From Desmodus rotundus (lineage: Eukaryota > Chordata > Mammalia > Chiroptera > Phyllostomidae): a stretch of 64,000 bases of DNA. Position 1 is the stretch's first letter; each line of letters starts with the position of its first letter. Below, in pieces: positions 12,717 through 21,926 of this stretch. The notes below the pieces were generated by a model. That model was given only the letters and a program-made list of their open reading frames with translations, was not told the origin of the DNA and made no database searches. The stretch lies in contig NC_071394.1 in the NCBI RefSeq assembly GCF_022682495.2, positions 30,228,470 to 30,292,469 on the forward strand. The letters are read 5' to 3'. A program made the translations under genes and the position numbers.

Positions 12717-12929
12717 CACAGGTGGCAAACACAAGGCCTGCGGGCCGAACCCGGCCCTCCACCTTGTTTTATCCGGCCTGGCACCTTGTTTCTACCTGGT
12801 GGCAGCGCGGAGCTCTCGCTTAACTGTTAAGGAGTAGTCCCATTTATACAGTCCTCAAATGACATTTGGCCCTTTGAAGGCAACCGTGAGGCTGATGTGA
12901 CTCTAGTGAAAATGAGGTTTACACCCCTG
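12717..12929 (+). mobile_element. Non-autonomous hAT element (213 bp)
   Basis: The ends CACAGGTGGCAAAC and GTTTACACCCCTG are imperfect inverted repeats. Both sides carry the 8-bp direct repeat GCATAAAG (12,709-12,716 and 12,930-12,937), the TSD length of hAT transposons. The body (GCGGGCCGAACCCGGCCCTC..., 'ttggccctttgaaggcaacc') is the type of short hAT derivative I associate with bats. It has no coding capacity and was moved by an hAT transposase acting in trans. Confidence 0.85.
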
Positions 12930-13429
12930 GCATAAAGTCTAAAAAATGAGAAACTAAAAAAGGGGAAGGATTTTTCTGAGTATCTCTATCACCGTCAAGG
13001 GGAGAAGACACTTTGGCTGATCTTTGGGGCCCTTTCCAACTGTTCATCAGGGATAGCAAGATTATGCTGAGTGGGTGTGTGGATGAATAAGCCAGGCTGA
13101 CTCCTTGCTTATTCTATGCTTACCAAGCCAACCTTCTGATTATAACCTTGTTTTCCCTGTAGATTCTCCTAGTAAGAAAGTGCTAAGGACAGAAAGCTGG
13201 CGATTAAAGTCTTTGGCAATCATATTTTTATGGTAATTAATAAATGGCATTCTCCCAAGCCTGAGCACCATGGGGCACACAAACCAGAGCAGATTCTGAG
13301 TGGCCGCTGGGCTTACTAATGAACTCATCTCCTTCTTTCTAAATGTAAGAGAGGTAAGTGTTAGTTTGTTTTAAATCTGTTGAAATTCTGGTTAGCTTGG
13401 ATTTGGTTTGTATTTATGTTCTAAGTGTT
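12930..13429. other. Anonymous sequence
   Basis: No supported gene or repeat seen. Confidence 0.4.
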
Positions 13430-14540
13430 CGTTATTCATCCAGTCATTCAATTATCCATGTAACGGATCATTATTGATTAGCACTCTGTTCCAGGCATTT
13501 TATTAGATACTGGAAATACAATGACGGGTACAGCACAATCTCTGCCCTCTAAGGGCTCCCAGGCCACTTGGAAAAACACACATATTTTAAACAAATAATC
13601 ACATAATGTGTTAAGTACTGGGACAGAGTTAAAGAATAAAAGTGTCATAAGAATGTTTAATTGTGCACATAGCAAAGTCAAAGAAGGTTTCCCATAAGAC
13701 GTGACATTTGATTGACCAGCAGTTTGCCAGGTAAAAGAGATAATCAGAAAATTTCCAGGCATGGTGAATAACAGCTTCAAACTTGTAGTTTGGTCAGGAT
13801 GAAATGAAGCGTGTGTGTGCATGTGGGTTGGGGAATAGAGAAGAGGAAGATGGATGAAGCTGGAAAAATAGGCAGGTGTCAGGTAAAGAGCTTTGTATAT
13901 TAGGCTAAGGAATTTATATTTTTATCCTGTACAATAGGAAAGGAGTTTGTGAAATATTTACCAGGGAATGTCATAGATCATGTCACACTTTCCTGATTAT
14001 AGAGGATAGATTGGATGGGAGGGGCCTGGAAGCAGAGAGACAGGTCGGGAGATTGTTAACTGGGTGTAGTTGAGGGCTGGGGGGTTGAACTGAGGCAGGA
14101 AATATAAGAGTGGAAAGTTGAAACAGACTTGGAGAAGAATTAAGAAGAGAGAAGTGTCAGAGGGTTAAGACAAGAGAATAGTCATACATGATTTCCACAT
14201 TTCTGACCTGAGGGGATGGAGGTGCCCTTCATCTCAGTAAGAATAAAAAGGGTTTTATGTGAGGGGGTGCAAGATGTGTTTTGTATGTGTTGACTTGGAT
14301 CTATTAGGGTACAGATGTTAGTGATTGGAAGTAAGTGTCTGAAAGTCAAGAGAGATTCCAGCCTGGAAATAAATGTTTGAGGGTTAAAGAATGAGTAGTA
14401 AGTAAAGCCACAGGAATGAATGACGTTGCCAAAGAAGATCTTGTAAAGGTCAAAGAGCACAGGGCCAAAGGCAGGACCTTGGAGAACTTTCACATTTACG
14501 GAATAAGCTGAAGAGTGAGTTAAGTGGAGAAGAAGGGACC
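13430..14540 (+). repeat. Ancient mammalian interspersed repeat, class unresolved
   Basis: The 5' part ('attagcactctgttccaggcattttattagatactggaaatacaatgacgggtaca') and much of the following 1 kb ('agaaggtttcccataagacgtgacatttga', 'aggaccttggagaac') follow a familiar ancient repeat that begins like a reverse L2 3' end and continues with a long GA-rich body. I cannot place it in a family by eye. Antisense ORFs here (13478-13822, 14182-14493) have no motif. Confidence 0.4.
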
Positions 14541-14623
14541 AATTTATGATTTGTTTTGGAATATTCTCATGTTAAATTGTTGAGGATTACCAGGACCTGT
14601 TATTCCTTGCCTTTATTCTTTTT

Positions 14624-14760
14624 CCTCCTCTCCTCCCCATCATCTTCTCCACCATCACTTTTCCTCCTCCTTCCCCCCTCTTCTTTCTTTCGCCATCCTT
14701 GTCTCTGTCTTCCCCTCCTCCACTTCCTCCTCTCTGCTTTTCTTCTTCTCTCTCCTTAAC
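14624..14760 (+). repeat. Polypyrimidine tract
   Basis: About 137 bases, almost all C/T on the plus strand, with CCT/CTT repeats and few purines. The matching 96-codon minus-strand ORF, rich in Glu/Gly/Arg/Lys, is a by-product of the purine-rich strand, not a gene. Confidence 0.85.
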
Positions 14761-14879
14761 TCTTGACTCGTCCGAAATAAAAATCCAGAGATACTGAAGA
14801 CACATTGATTTTCCTAGGAAATTGTTTTCCCTCCCTGATCTCAGAATCTTAATATAGACAATGTACCATTTACTCACTC

Positions 14880-15100
14880 TGCAATTGCTACATAACAGCT
14901 AATAGCAAGAAAACTAATATTGCTGAGCATGTATTAGGTCCCTTGAATTGTCTCACTTTAATCTTTCAAAATCCCGAGGGAAAGGTACTCTAATTATCCT
15001 CATCTTAAAGAGGATGAAAAGGGCTCAGAGAGCTCAGGCAGCTTGCTGAAAGTGGCAAAGCCAGATGTGGTTGTCGGGGTCCCACCTATGTCTTTGTGCC
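14880..15100 (-). mobile_element. MIR SINE (relic), reverse orientation
   Basis: The rc MIR order is visible: 'gctgagcatgtattaggtccct', 'tctcactttaatctttcaaaatcccgagggaaaggtactctaattatcctcatcttaaagaggatgaaaag', 'tgctgaaagtggcaaagccag'. Strongly diverged. Confidence 0.75.
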
Positions 15101-16317
15101 TGAATCCTATAACAGATTTCCCTTCCCCATTTCTTGCCACTTGCTCCTCTTGTCAATTCAACTGTGGCAATGTTTTATCCCTTTGTGCCCAAGGATGTTT
15201 CATCCCTTTGTATCCTTCAAGTCCTAAATCCTATTAGCCCGGAGGGCAGGGCGTGAAGTCCCTTTCAGATCTCTTCCTGGTCCTTTAGAGTCTTGTTGGC
15301 CTGTGGGTCTGTTCCAGCTTATCCTGTCTCTTGCCCACTGCATGGATTTAGATTCCTCTCCTGATGGTTGATTTTGCCACCAAGCCAGGTGACCACATTC
15401 AACAACGACACTAACCAATGCTTGTACTTTTGTGTCAGGCACATACTAGCTCATCTTTACCCCACAACAGCTCTGCCTATTGTAGACATGCTGTATTGAC
15501 CACAACTGTTTTGTATTGAACTTGGCCCTGGCTGACTTTCTAGTACTCTCACATGGGGTCAGTTCCCTACTATGCTGGGTCCATGGCTAAGCCCCATCTG
15601 GCCCCCCTCCAGCTGGCAGCTAAGACCTTCTTCTGGCTTGGACCTTCTGCTTAACCCCCAAGCCTGTGGTCTCTCTTCCTTGGGACTTTTGCCCCCAACT
15701 TCTACTGCTTTTGAATATAAATATTTAAAAAACCTGCTTTAACGAGTTGCTGACAGTGCTACAGAGTATCAGTGCATCCCACTGTCATAAACTATAGTCA
15801 ACAGAGGTGGCGTCCTCTGGCACAGACTGTCCCAGAAAACTATCATCCAAATTTTCTGGAGGCAAACATAGATGGGGGTGTTGAATTTGACTTTACTCGC
15901 TTGGTTTCTCCAGCTGTAGTAAACTGGGTAACCTCCAAGTCTTCTCCTGACCTGGATGGGTTGGAGAATACATCCCACCTCTCAACTTGCAGCTCCCTGA
16001 CTCCCAAACCAGAGTGTCCCACCTCAAAGGGAAGCAGACGTGGGCTGGGCTTTGCACAGCACCGCATTCATTAACATGCTGTATCTTCCTGTAGCAACAG
16101 TTTTACTCCACTGAGGAAATGAAACCCCTGTTTATGGAGTAGAACACAAAATTCACATTAATTTTTAAGGTTAAATGAGGAGTCAGATTTCCCACTTGCT
16201 TGGTTTCCAGTGTTCCTTGTTACTGTCCTCTAAGGGCAGAGGTACTTTTATGCAAAACTTTTTGAGGCTCTGGCCTGGGGTGCGGGTGAGCTGAGGTAGG
16301 TTAAAGAGGCTCAATAA
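15101..16317. other. Anonymous sequence
   Basis: No supported gene. A 100-codon ORF at 15772-16074 (plus) is overlapped by two antisense ORFs and has no recognisable domain. Confidence 0.4.
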
Positions 16318-16441
16318 ATTGTCCTTCCTTCCCTCTTTTCCTCTCTCCCTTCTTTCCTTCCTTTTTTTCTTCTTCTCTTCTCATCTTTCTCTTTCTTCCT
16401 CTTTCCCTCTTGCTCACTCTCCTTCTCACCTTTCTTTTCTC
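16318..16441 (+). repeat. Polypyrimidine tract
   Basis: A C/T-rich run built of CTTT, CCTT and TCTC words, nearly free of purines for more than 100 bases. Confidence 0.85.
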
Positions 16442-17229
16442 AGGCTCTAGCTCTAACTTTTTTCCTAATAAAACATTCTCTTTAATGAGGACAGTTTGTC
16501 ACTGGTGTTTTCCAAGCATAATTGGGAATTGTATAACTGTCATAGACTCTCAGAATGCAACAGCCTTCAGCAGCCACAGAAGTCCACCCCCTTCGCTCAA
16601 CAGGTGAGGAATAGGAGGCGACCCAGTCAAGGAGTCACAGGGAGGCAGAGCCAGACTAGGCCCCGTGGCTCCTGGCTTCTGGTCCAGAGCTGTCAGCAAT
16701 GTAGACAGAATTGTCCAAGGGGATTTAAAGTAAGGCACCAGCTCTCATTTCATGAGCAGGGTGTGGGATTTGCAGATCATCTGTTGCTGGTGCTGCTGTA
16801 AGAACAATGTTGTGGTGATGATAGGAGGTGTCTGCTCCTGATTAGTAATAGGACAGACCCTCTGGAAATGCTGGGCTGGAGGGTGGCTCTTGCCAAACTG
16901 TAGCAACCAGTGCACGGGAATCCACATCCAGCCAAAACCAAGGCCAGCTGCTCCAGGGGAAGGAACAATTTGTTCTTTCCCTGCCCATCTGGGAAGCTGG
17001 GCATGTCCTATGGCAGGCCGCTGTTAGTTACCACAACTGCTTTCCAGAGAGGGAGGGCACTGTGAGCTCCTCACACTGCTGCATCCTGGTTCTCCTTGGC
17101 AGCTAGCTAAGTTATTTTTCTCAGTGATGATATGGTAGATGGATAACTGAGCACTATTTTCTATTCTGTGGACAAATGAAGATCTCTTCCTTCAAATAAA
17201 TTATTGCTACACGGACCAAGAAGAATCCG
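16442..17229. other. Anonymous sequence, possible old repeat relic
   Basis: The part 16,590-16,690 ('acaggtgaggaataggagg...ggcagagccagactagg...ctcctggcttctggtccag') recalls a MIR-like or MER-type ancient repeat, but too little is preserved to name it. No gene seen. Confidence 0.3.
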
Positions 17230-18050
17230 GAAAATATAGGGTGAACAAGATCATTTTGCATCCTACATTTCCTTCAATAAATATATTTAAGAACTACACC
17301 AAGACAAGTTTTGTGGGAGTTTGGAAAACACAAAATAAAGACATGATCCCTGTTCTCAAGGATTGGACCCTCTACTGGGGATTATATCATTTCTTTTTGC
17401 TGCTGTACCAAATGACCACAGACTTAGTGGCTTAAGTGGCACATTTTATCATCTTACAATTCCAGAGGTCAGAAGTCCAAAATGGATCTCATTGGACTAA
17501 AGCCAAGGCGCTGGCAAAGCTGTATTCTTTCTGGAGTCTCTAGGGAAGAATCTGTTTTCTTGCCCCTTCTGGCCTCTAAGGGCTGTCTGCACTCTGACTT
17601 GTGGCCTCCTTCTGCATCTTCAAAGACAGCAATGGCCAATCAAGTCTTTTCTCCTATTGCCATCTCCTTGGTAAAAGTTCTTCCACTTTGCCCTTCCAGT
17701 TTTAAGGGCCCCTATCAGGCCCACTTGGGTAATCTGTGATAATCTCCTGATTTTATAGCCAGCTGATTAATAAACTTAATTCCCTCTTGCTATGTAACAT
17801 AACCTAATTATAGATTCTGGGGATTAGGCCGTGGACATCTTTGGGAGGTTACCATTCTGCGTACCTCAGAGACTTAGACAAGGATTAGTGCTCTAATGTG
17901 GAGGGGGGTGCAGTGTAGGGTGTGGAGGCAACTATAGGAGCAGGTAAGAAGAGCACTTAGTTCTGTAGGAGGGCAAAGGTGTGTGATGATGGGTCAGCAG
18001 AGATGGAGTCTTCCTTGAAAAGGTGACATTTGAGGTCAGATTTTTAGCTC
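17230..18050 (+). repeat. Ancient repeat split by a MaLR LTR
   Basis: The flanks 17,230-17,384 ('ccttcaataaatatatttaag...aaagacatgatccctgttctcaagga') and 17,871-18,050 ('tccttgaaaaggtgacatttgaggtcaga') resemble the same unresolved ancient repeat as at 13.4-14.5 kb. They appear to be one copy interrupted by the LTR at 17,385-17,870. Confidence 0.45.
17385..17870 (-). mobile_element. MLT1-type MaLR LTR, reverse orientation
   Basis: The sequence is the reverse complement of a MaLR LTR: 'tgctgctgtaccaaatgaccacagacttagtggctta', 'atcttacaattccagaggtcagaagtccaaaatgg', 'ctctagggaagaatctgttttcttgcc', 'ttctggggattaggccgtggacatctttgggaggttaccattctg'. A solo LTR without internal sequence. Confidence 0.75.
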
Positions 18051-18106
18051 ATGTGAGAGTCTGTCCAGGAAAGGGGAAAGGCATTCTTAAAAAAGGAAAG
18101 GGGAGG

Positions 18107-18953
18107 GCTAGTAGCCCTGGCTGGCCATAGCAGCAGGGATCCGCTGTGGTGGAGCCCCAGGGTGCTGCCTGCAGTGGAGACAGCCCCAATGTGTCGTACA
18201 GCAACAGGAGCACCTGGGCCCTGGGAGGATGAGGGCCTGGAGCTGGGCACAACCTATAGGGCTGCATCGCCTCTCTGCTCCCAGGAGCTCAGGCACAGCC
18301 CACGGTGGAGGCCCTGCCCAGAGCCTGGAGGACCTGCTCACCGGGGTGGACGAGTTCGTGGGCTTGCTGAACGTGCTGTGCAGTGACTCCTCCCATGCTG
18401 TCATCGAAGGTGGGCCTGGCATTTACGAAAGGGCCACCCAGGCAGCAAGGCTACAGCTAGGTCAACAGGCTTGAGGCCATAATTGGGATTATCAGTGCCA
18501 ACATGGCCAGAGTAGAGGAGCAAGTTGCCAGGGCCAATGTGCTCTGCAGGACTTTCCTCAGTACATCCAGAAAACTGCACACAGTTCATCTTCACACAGT
18601 TCATGTGCCCTCCATCATCAACCAGGCTCCCTCTAGTAGGCCCCAGCAGACGGACTACAAACGCTCGTCCTGTTTCAGGCTGAGGACCACTTTCTCTGTA
18701 ATAGGAAAAGACCTCAGATCTGAGTCAGCTGCACGACATGCGAGAGGACACTGCCATCTGAGATTATAGAGTATTAATTAAATGGATTGAAAATCTTGTT
18801 AATAGACATCTGATGTCAGCATATGGAATTTTAAAGTTTATTATTTATATACGGTTTCTGTCTTCATTATTTCATGTAGGATGTGTGATTTTCTACATCT
18901 TTGAATTCTAAGCTGAAAGCTGCTTGGTGTGGGTGATTGGGCAAAAAAAAAAA
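18107..18953 (+). pseudogene. BLOC1S4: BLOC1S4 processed pseudogene (retrocopy)
   Basis: The conceptual translation follows BLOC1S4 (cappuccino), a subunit of BLOC-1, the cytosolic complex for lysosome-related organelle biogenesis. Aligned segments in order are EPQGAACSGDS (from 18,152), GPWEDEG, SLEDLLTGVDEFVGLLNVL (about 18,327), DSSHAVIEGGPGIYERA, a RVEEQVARANVLCRTF segment (18,507), VHVPSI, SRPQQTDY (about 18,638) and, after a frameshift, a C-terminal VLFQAEDHF leading to a stop at 18,721-18,723. It is broken by several frameshifts, an early in-frame stop and a small internal duplication (TTCATCTTCACACAGTTCAT). A 3'-UTR-like tail runs to a poly(A) run at 18,943-18,953. No clear TSD was found. 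The presumed parent is intronless in human, so loss of introns cannot be tested, but the poly(A) tail supports retroposition. Not expected to make protein. Confidence 0.85.
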
Positions 18954-18989
18954 TAATAATAAATGAAATTACCTGTGCACTGTGGCAGA

Positions 18990-19645
18990 ACTGTTGGGTT
19001 TTATATATATATTATATACGTGTATATCTCTCCAAACAGAATTCATTTATAAAAATTATGTATTTACATGTTTAAACTTCAGTTACCTTCAAAATACTCT
19101 CCATTTGATGCAATACACTTATTAAGACACTTTTTCACTGCTCAAAACAGTTTTTGAACTCATTGATTTTGATGCCTTTCAGTGCTTCTGTCATTTTTCA
19201 TTTCACTTCTTCCACATCAGCAACACATTTCCCTTTGAGGACTTTTTCATCTGGGGAAACAAAAAAAGCTGCTTGGGGAGAGATTGAGTGAGTAGGGAAG
19301 GTGGGGCATGGGGGTCCTGCTGTTTTTGGTTAAAAACTGCTGAACACTCAGTGCCGTGTGGGCCGGTATGCTCATAAATCACCCATTATTATTTTTTTCA
19401 TGGCCAAACATAAATATTTATTAATTTATTGATAAATCACCCATTATTAAATGAGCAAATGCACTGAAAGTGTCTTCAAAAGAATTCACTGAAACCAAAT
19501 ACAGCCTCTCACAACAATGCCAGCTGGCACACTGATATTGATGAGTTCCTAGAACACTCATCTAGCTGGGAAAGTCCATACTACAATGAGCCCATGCTCC
19601 AGAAGATAATTCCGATTTTTCTTTGGTCCCCTTTCATATTCATAT
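18990..19645 (-). mobile_element. Decayed mariner transposon, reverse orientation
   Basis: The minus strand reads as the C-terminal half of a mariner transposase: a QQFLTKN-like word, the remnant of the PYSPDLSPCDFFLFP block (decayed here), a KGxxFADVEE-like block, EALKGIKI-like and SNGEYFEG words, then the 3' end. Frameshifts and stops are frequent. A 40-bp insertion with its own direct repeats interrupts it at 19,392-19,431. The element is non-functional. Confidence 0.7.
19392..19431 (-). mobile_element. 40-bp micro-insertion with 18-bp TSD
   Basis: The 18-bp word ATAAATCACCCATTATTA occurs at 19,374-19,391 and again at 19,432-19,449. It flanks a 40-bp segment that starts with seven T (poly(A) on the minus strand). 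Orientation, tail and TSD length are those of an L1-machinery insertion, but the cargo is only about 33 bp and I do not recognise its source. Confidence 0.75.
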
Positions 19646-20879
19646 ATATACTTTTAAGAAAAATGACTGAGTTGTTAAAAACTTTGTTGTTATTTGATTC
19701 AGATAGTGATTCAATTTTCTATAGCTTATTCTTAGGATAGGTGGTAAATCATTTAACATATTAGACTTTCCATATCATGGATTGTAAATAGAAGGAAATT
19801 ATACTACTTCTGAGAAAATTGATTTATTATTGTATTAATTCTGAAGTTGTATTGGAAGTATGACCTCACGATCTTAATTTGTCCACAGCAAACATGTCTA
19901 TACATGGTTGCCAATGTTCGATTTATAATTTAGGTATTAGTAAAGAGTTGAAATTAAAAAAGGGAAAAGGATACAACAGAAGCAAAGGCATGGAGGCGTG
20001 GCGGGGTGGCACCGTGCCTGTGGGGCAGGGGCTGAGGAAGAGCGTGCTGGCTGCTATAGCAGGCTGGAGAAGTTATGCGCTAGAAAGACCTGGCCAGAAA
20101 CAGATGGTGCTTTCAAAGGGCACAATAAATGGGTCCCTTTACAACATTTCTATGAGGTGGCCTTTTGCAATGTTTGGGCTGGGTTAAGGAATAGCAACAA
20201 GGGATGCTGAAGTACTCCAGGACCAGCAATAGCCAGAAGGGTTACCATCCCGAAGTGTGGGGACAATGGGGACAATGGGGAGGAGTCACTGAGAGATGGG
20301 GAGAATTCTGACTAAAAGAGGGGACACCCTGCAAGAGCTGTGGTCTTTTATATAAAAACACAGTCATGGCCAAACTATAGCCCAACGGGAGGGAGGCAGA
20401 GAAACAGAAACTCTGATGTCTTCATCTTCCTACCTTTCATTCTGCTGTTCTTGCTTTCCTTTGACAAACCCAATGGGAAGCCAGGGGACAAGGCAGCCTG
20501 GGGACAAAGTCCAGAGAATTCAGGTTCCTGTGACTCAGAAGAAAGTGGGTCTGGAGGGGAAACTGCAGGGACCAGACAGGAGGACCTTGTATGTTGTGAG
20601 TAAAGAATCTGCATTTTACACAGAAGTAGCAGGTCAGTGAATGGCTCTCTGAACATTTCTAGAAGTGTGTTTACCACTCCATTTCCCACACTACCTTCAT
20701 CCAACAGGGTAAAGATTCTACCTTGTTTCCATAGCTTGTCTGTATCGCATCTCTCAGAGCCTTGACAAGCTGATCTCATATACTGTTTGTCAGCCAAAGT
20801 GTCAATGGCCAATAATGCCCTAATGTGCTACCTCTTTCGGATAATGTTTAGATTTATTGGGGGCCTTCATTGACTGGAT
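19646..20879. other. Anonymous sequence
   Basis: No supported gene. 'aacagaagcaaaggcatggaggcg' near 19,975 recalls the ancient repeat seen at 13.4 kb. A short 'ggggacaat' triplication lies near 20,260-20,282. The 145-codon minus ORF (20375-20812) overlaps plus-strand ORFs and has no domain. Confidence 0.35.
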
Positions 20880-21375
20880 CAGTTAGCTATTGCCGTAAAT
20901 ATGCTGTTACAAACCACTTCCAAGTTCTGGGGCTTCGAACACTTAGTCTTTGTTTAGCTTAAAATTCTGCAGGTTGGTGATTTAGACTGGGGAGCTTCCT
21001 GGGCTCAGCTGAGCTTCTCACATATTTGGGGGTCATCCTGCCTAATGGCTGAAGGCTCTAGGAACTGGCTGGCAGTCCAATGGTTTCTGATGCAGCCTTC
21101 CTCATCATGTTTCTCCTCTGCCTCCAGTAGGCTGACCCAGGCTGGTTCTAAGCAAAATGGCCCAGGCGTAAAAGCAGAATCAGAAATGTGCAGGCTCTAC
21201 TAAGTTTCCACTTGCATCACAACAGCCATCATCCTATTGGTCAAAGTGAGTCATATGATTCCACCTCTTGAGGAGAGAAATTGCAAAGTCACATGGCAAA
21301 TGGCATGGATGGAGGAGCAGATAAAGAACTGGTACCATCAATTCAATCAATCTGCCAGTCATTGTTGGATGTCTT
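20880..21375 (-). mobile_element. MaLR-type LTR relic, reverse orientation
   Basis: Landmarks: 'agctattgccgtaaatatgctgttacaaaccacttccaag', 'ctgggctcagctgagcttctcacat', 'ctcctctgcctccagtaggctgacccaggc', 'tcctattggtcaaagtgagtcatatg', 'ccacctcttgaggagagaaattgcaaagtcacatggcaaatggcatggatggaggagc'. This order fits an old MLT1-like LTR in reverse. The exact subfamily is uncertain. Confidence 0.5.
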
Positions 21376-21837
21376 AACCCAAGCAATAAAGACTTATCAA
21401 TTTATCAGATTATTTGTTTATTGTCAGAAACTTCCACTAAAATGTAAGCCCTGACAGAGCACAGCTCTGTGACTCTAACATATGTGCTCGCAGTAAATTT
21501 TCATCCAAACATAAGAGTATCCTGCTGGGTTCACATGGGAATTATTTGGAGAATGGTCTTTATGAACCTACTCTAGTTCAACAGATGCTCATAAGTAGAC
21601 AATAATCTCTAAAGACAAATGAGCACAAATAAAGCTTCTGCCTGCACATTTAAGCTTGCTGTATTGCCGTTTTAATTTCTCTCTTTTATGTTTTGATTGA
21701 GCTGGGTGAAATTAGTCAAAGGCAGAAAAGTACAAGGAGAAGATGAGCTGTCCCTCAGTTAGGGCTTTACCTCACCTCATAACTCTCCATTAGGGGTTGG
21801 GGTGTTGACTCAGTGGTACAGCTTGAACAGATGACCT
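21376..21837. other. Anonymous sequence
   Basis: Nothing recognised. Confidence 0.35.
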
Positions 21838-21926
21838 CGCTGGACTGAAGGGTGTGATGCCTCCTCTTTGTATTCACATGTTGAAGTCCCTAGTGCCTCA
21901 GAATGTGACTGTATTTGGAGGTGGGG

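Noticed and set aside
14587..14877. 96-codon ORF rich in Glu, Gly, Arg and Lys
   Set aside because: It is the complement of the polypyrimidine tract. Low-complexity composition, not a protein.
20375..20812. 145-codon minus-strand ORF
   Set aside because: Overlaps plus-strand ORFs of similar quality and shows no family motif. The sequence looks like ordinary non-coding DNA.
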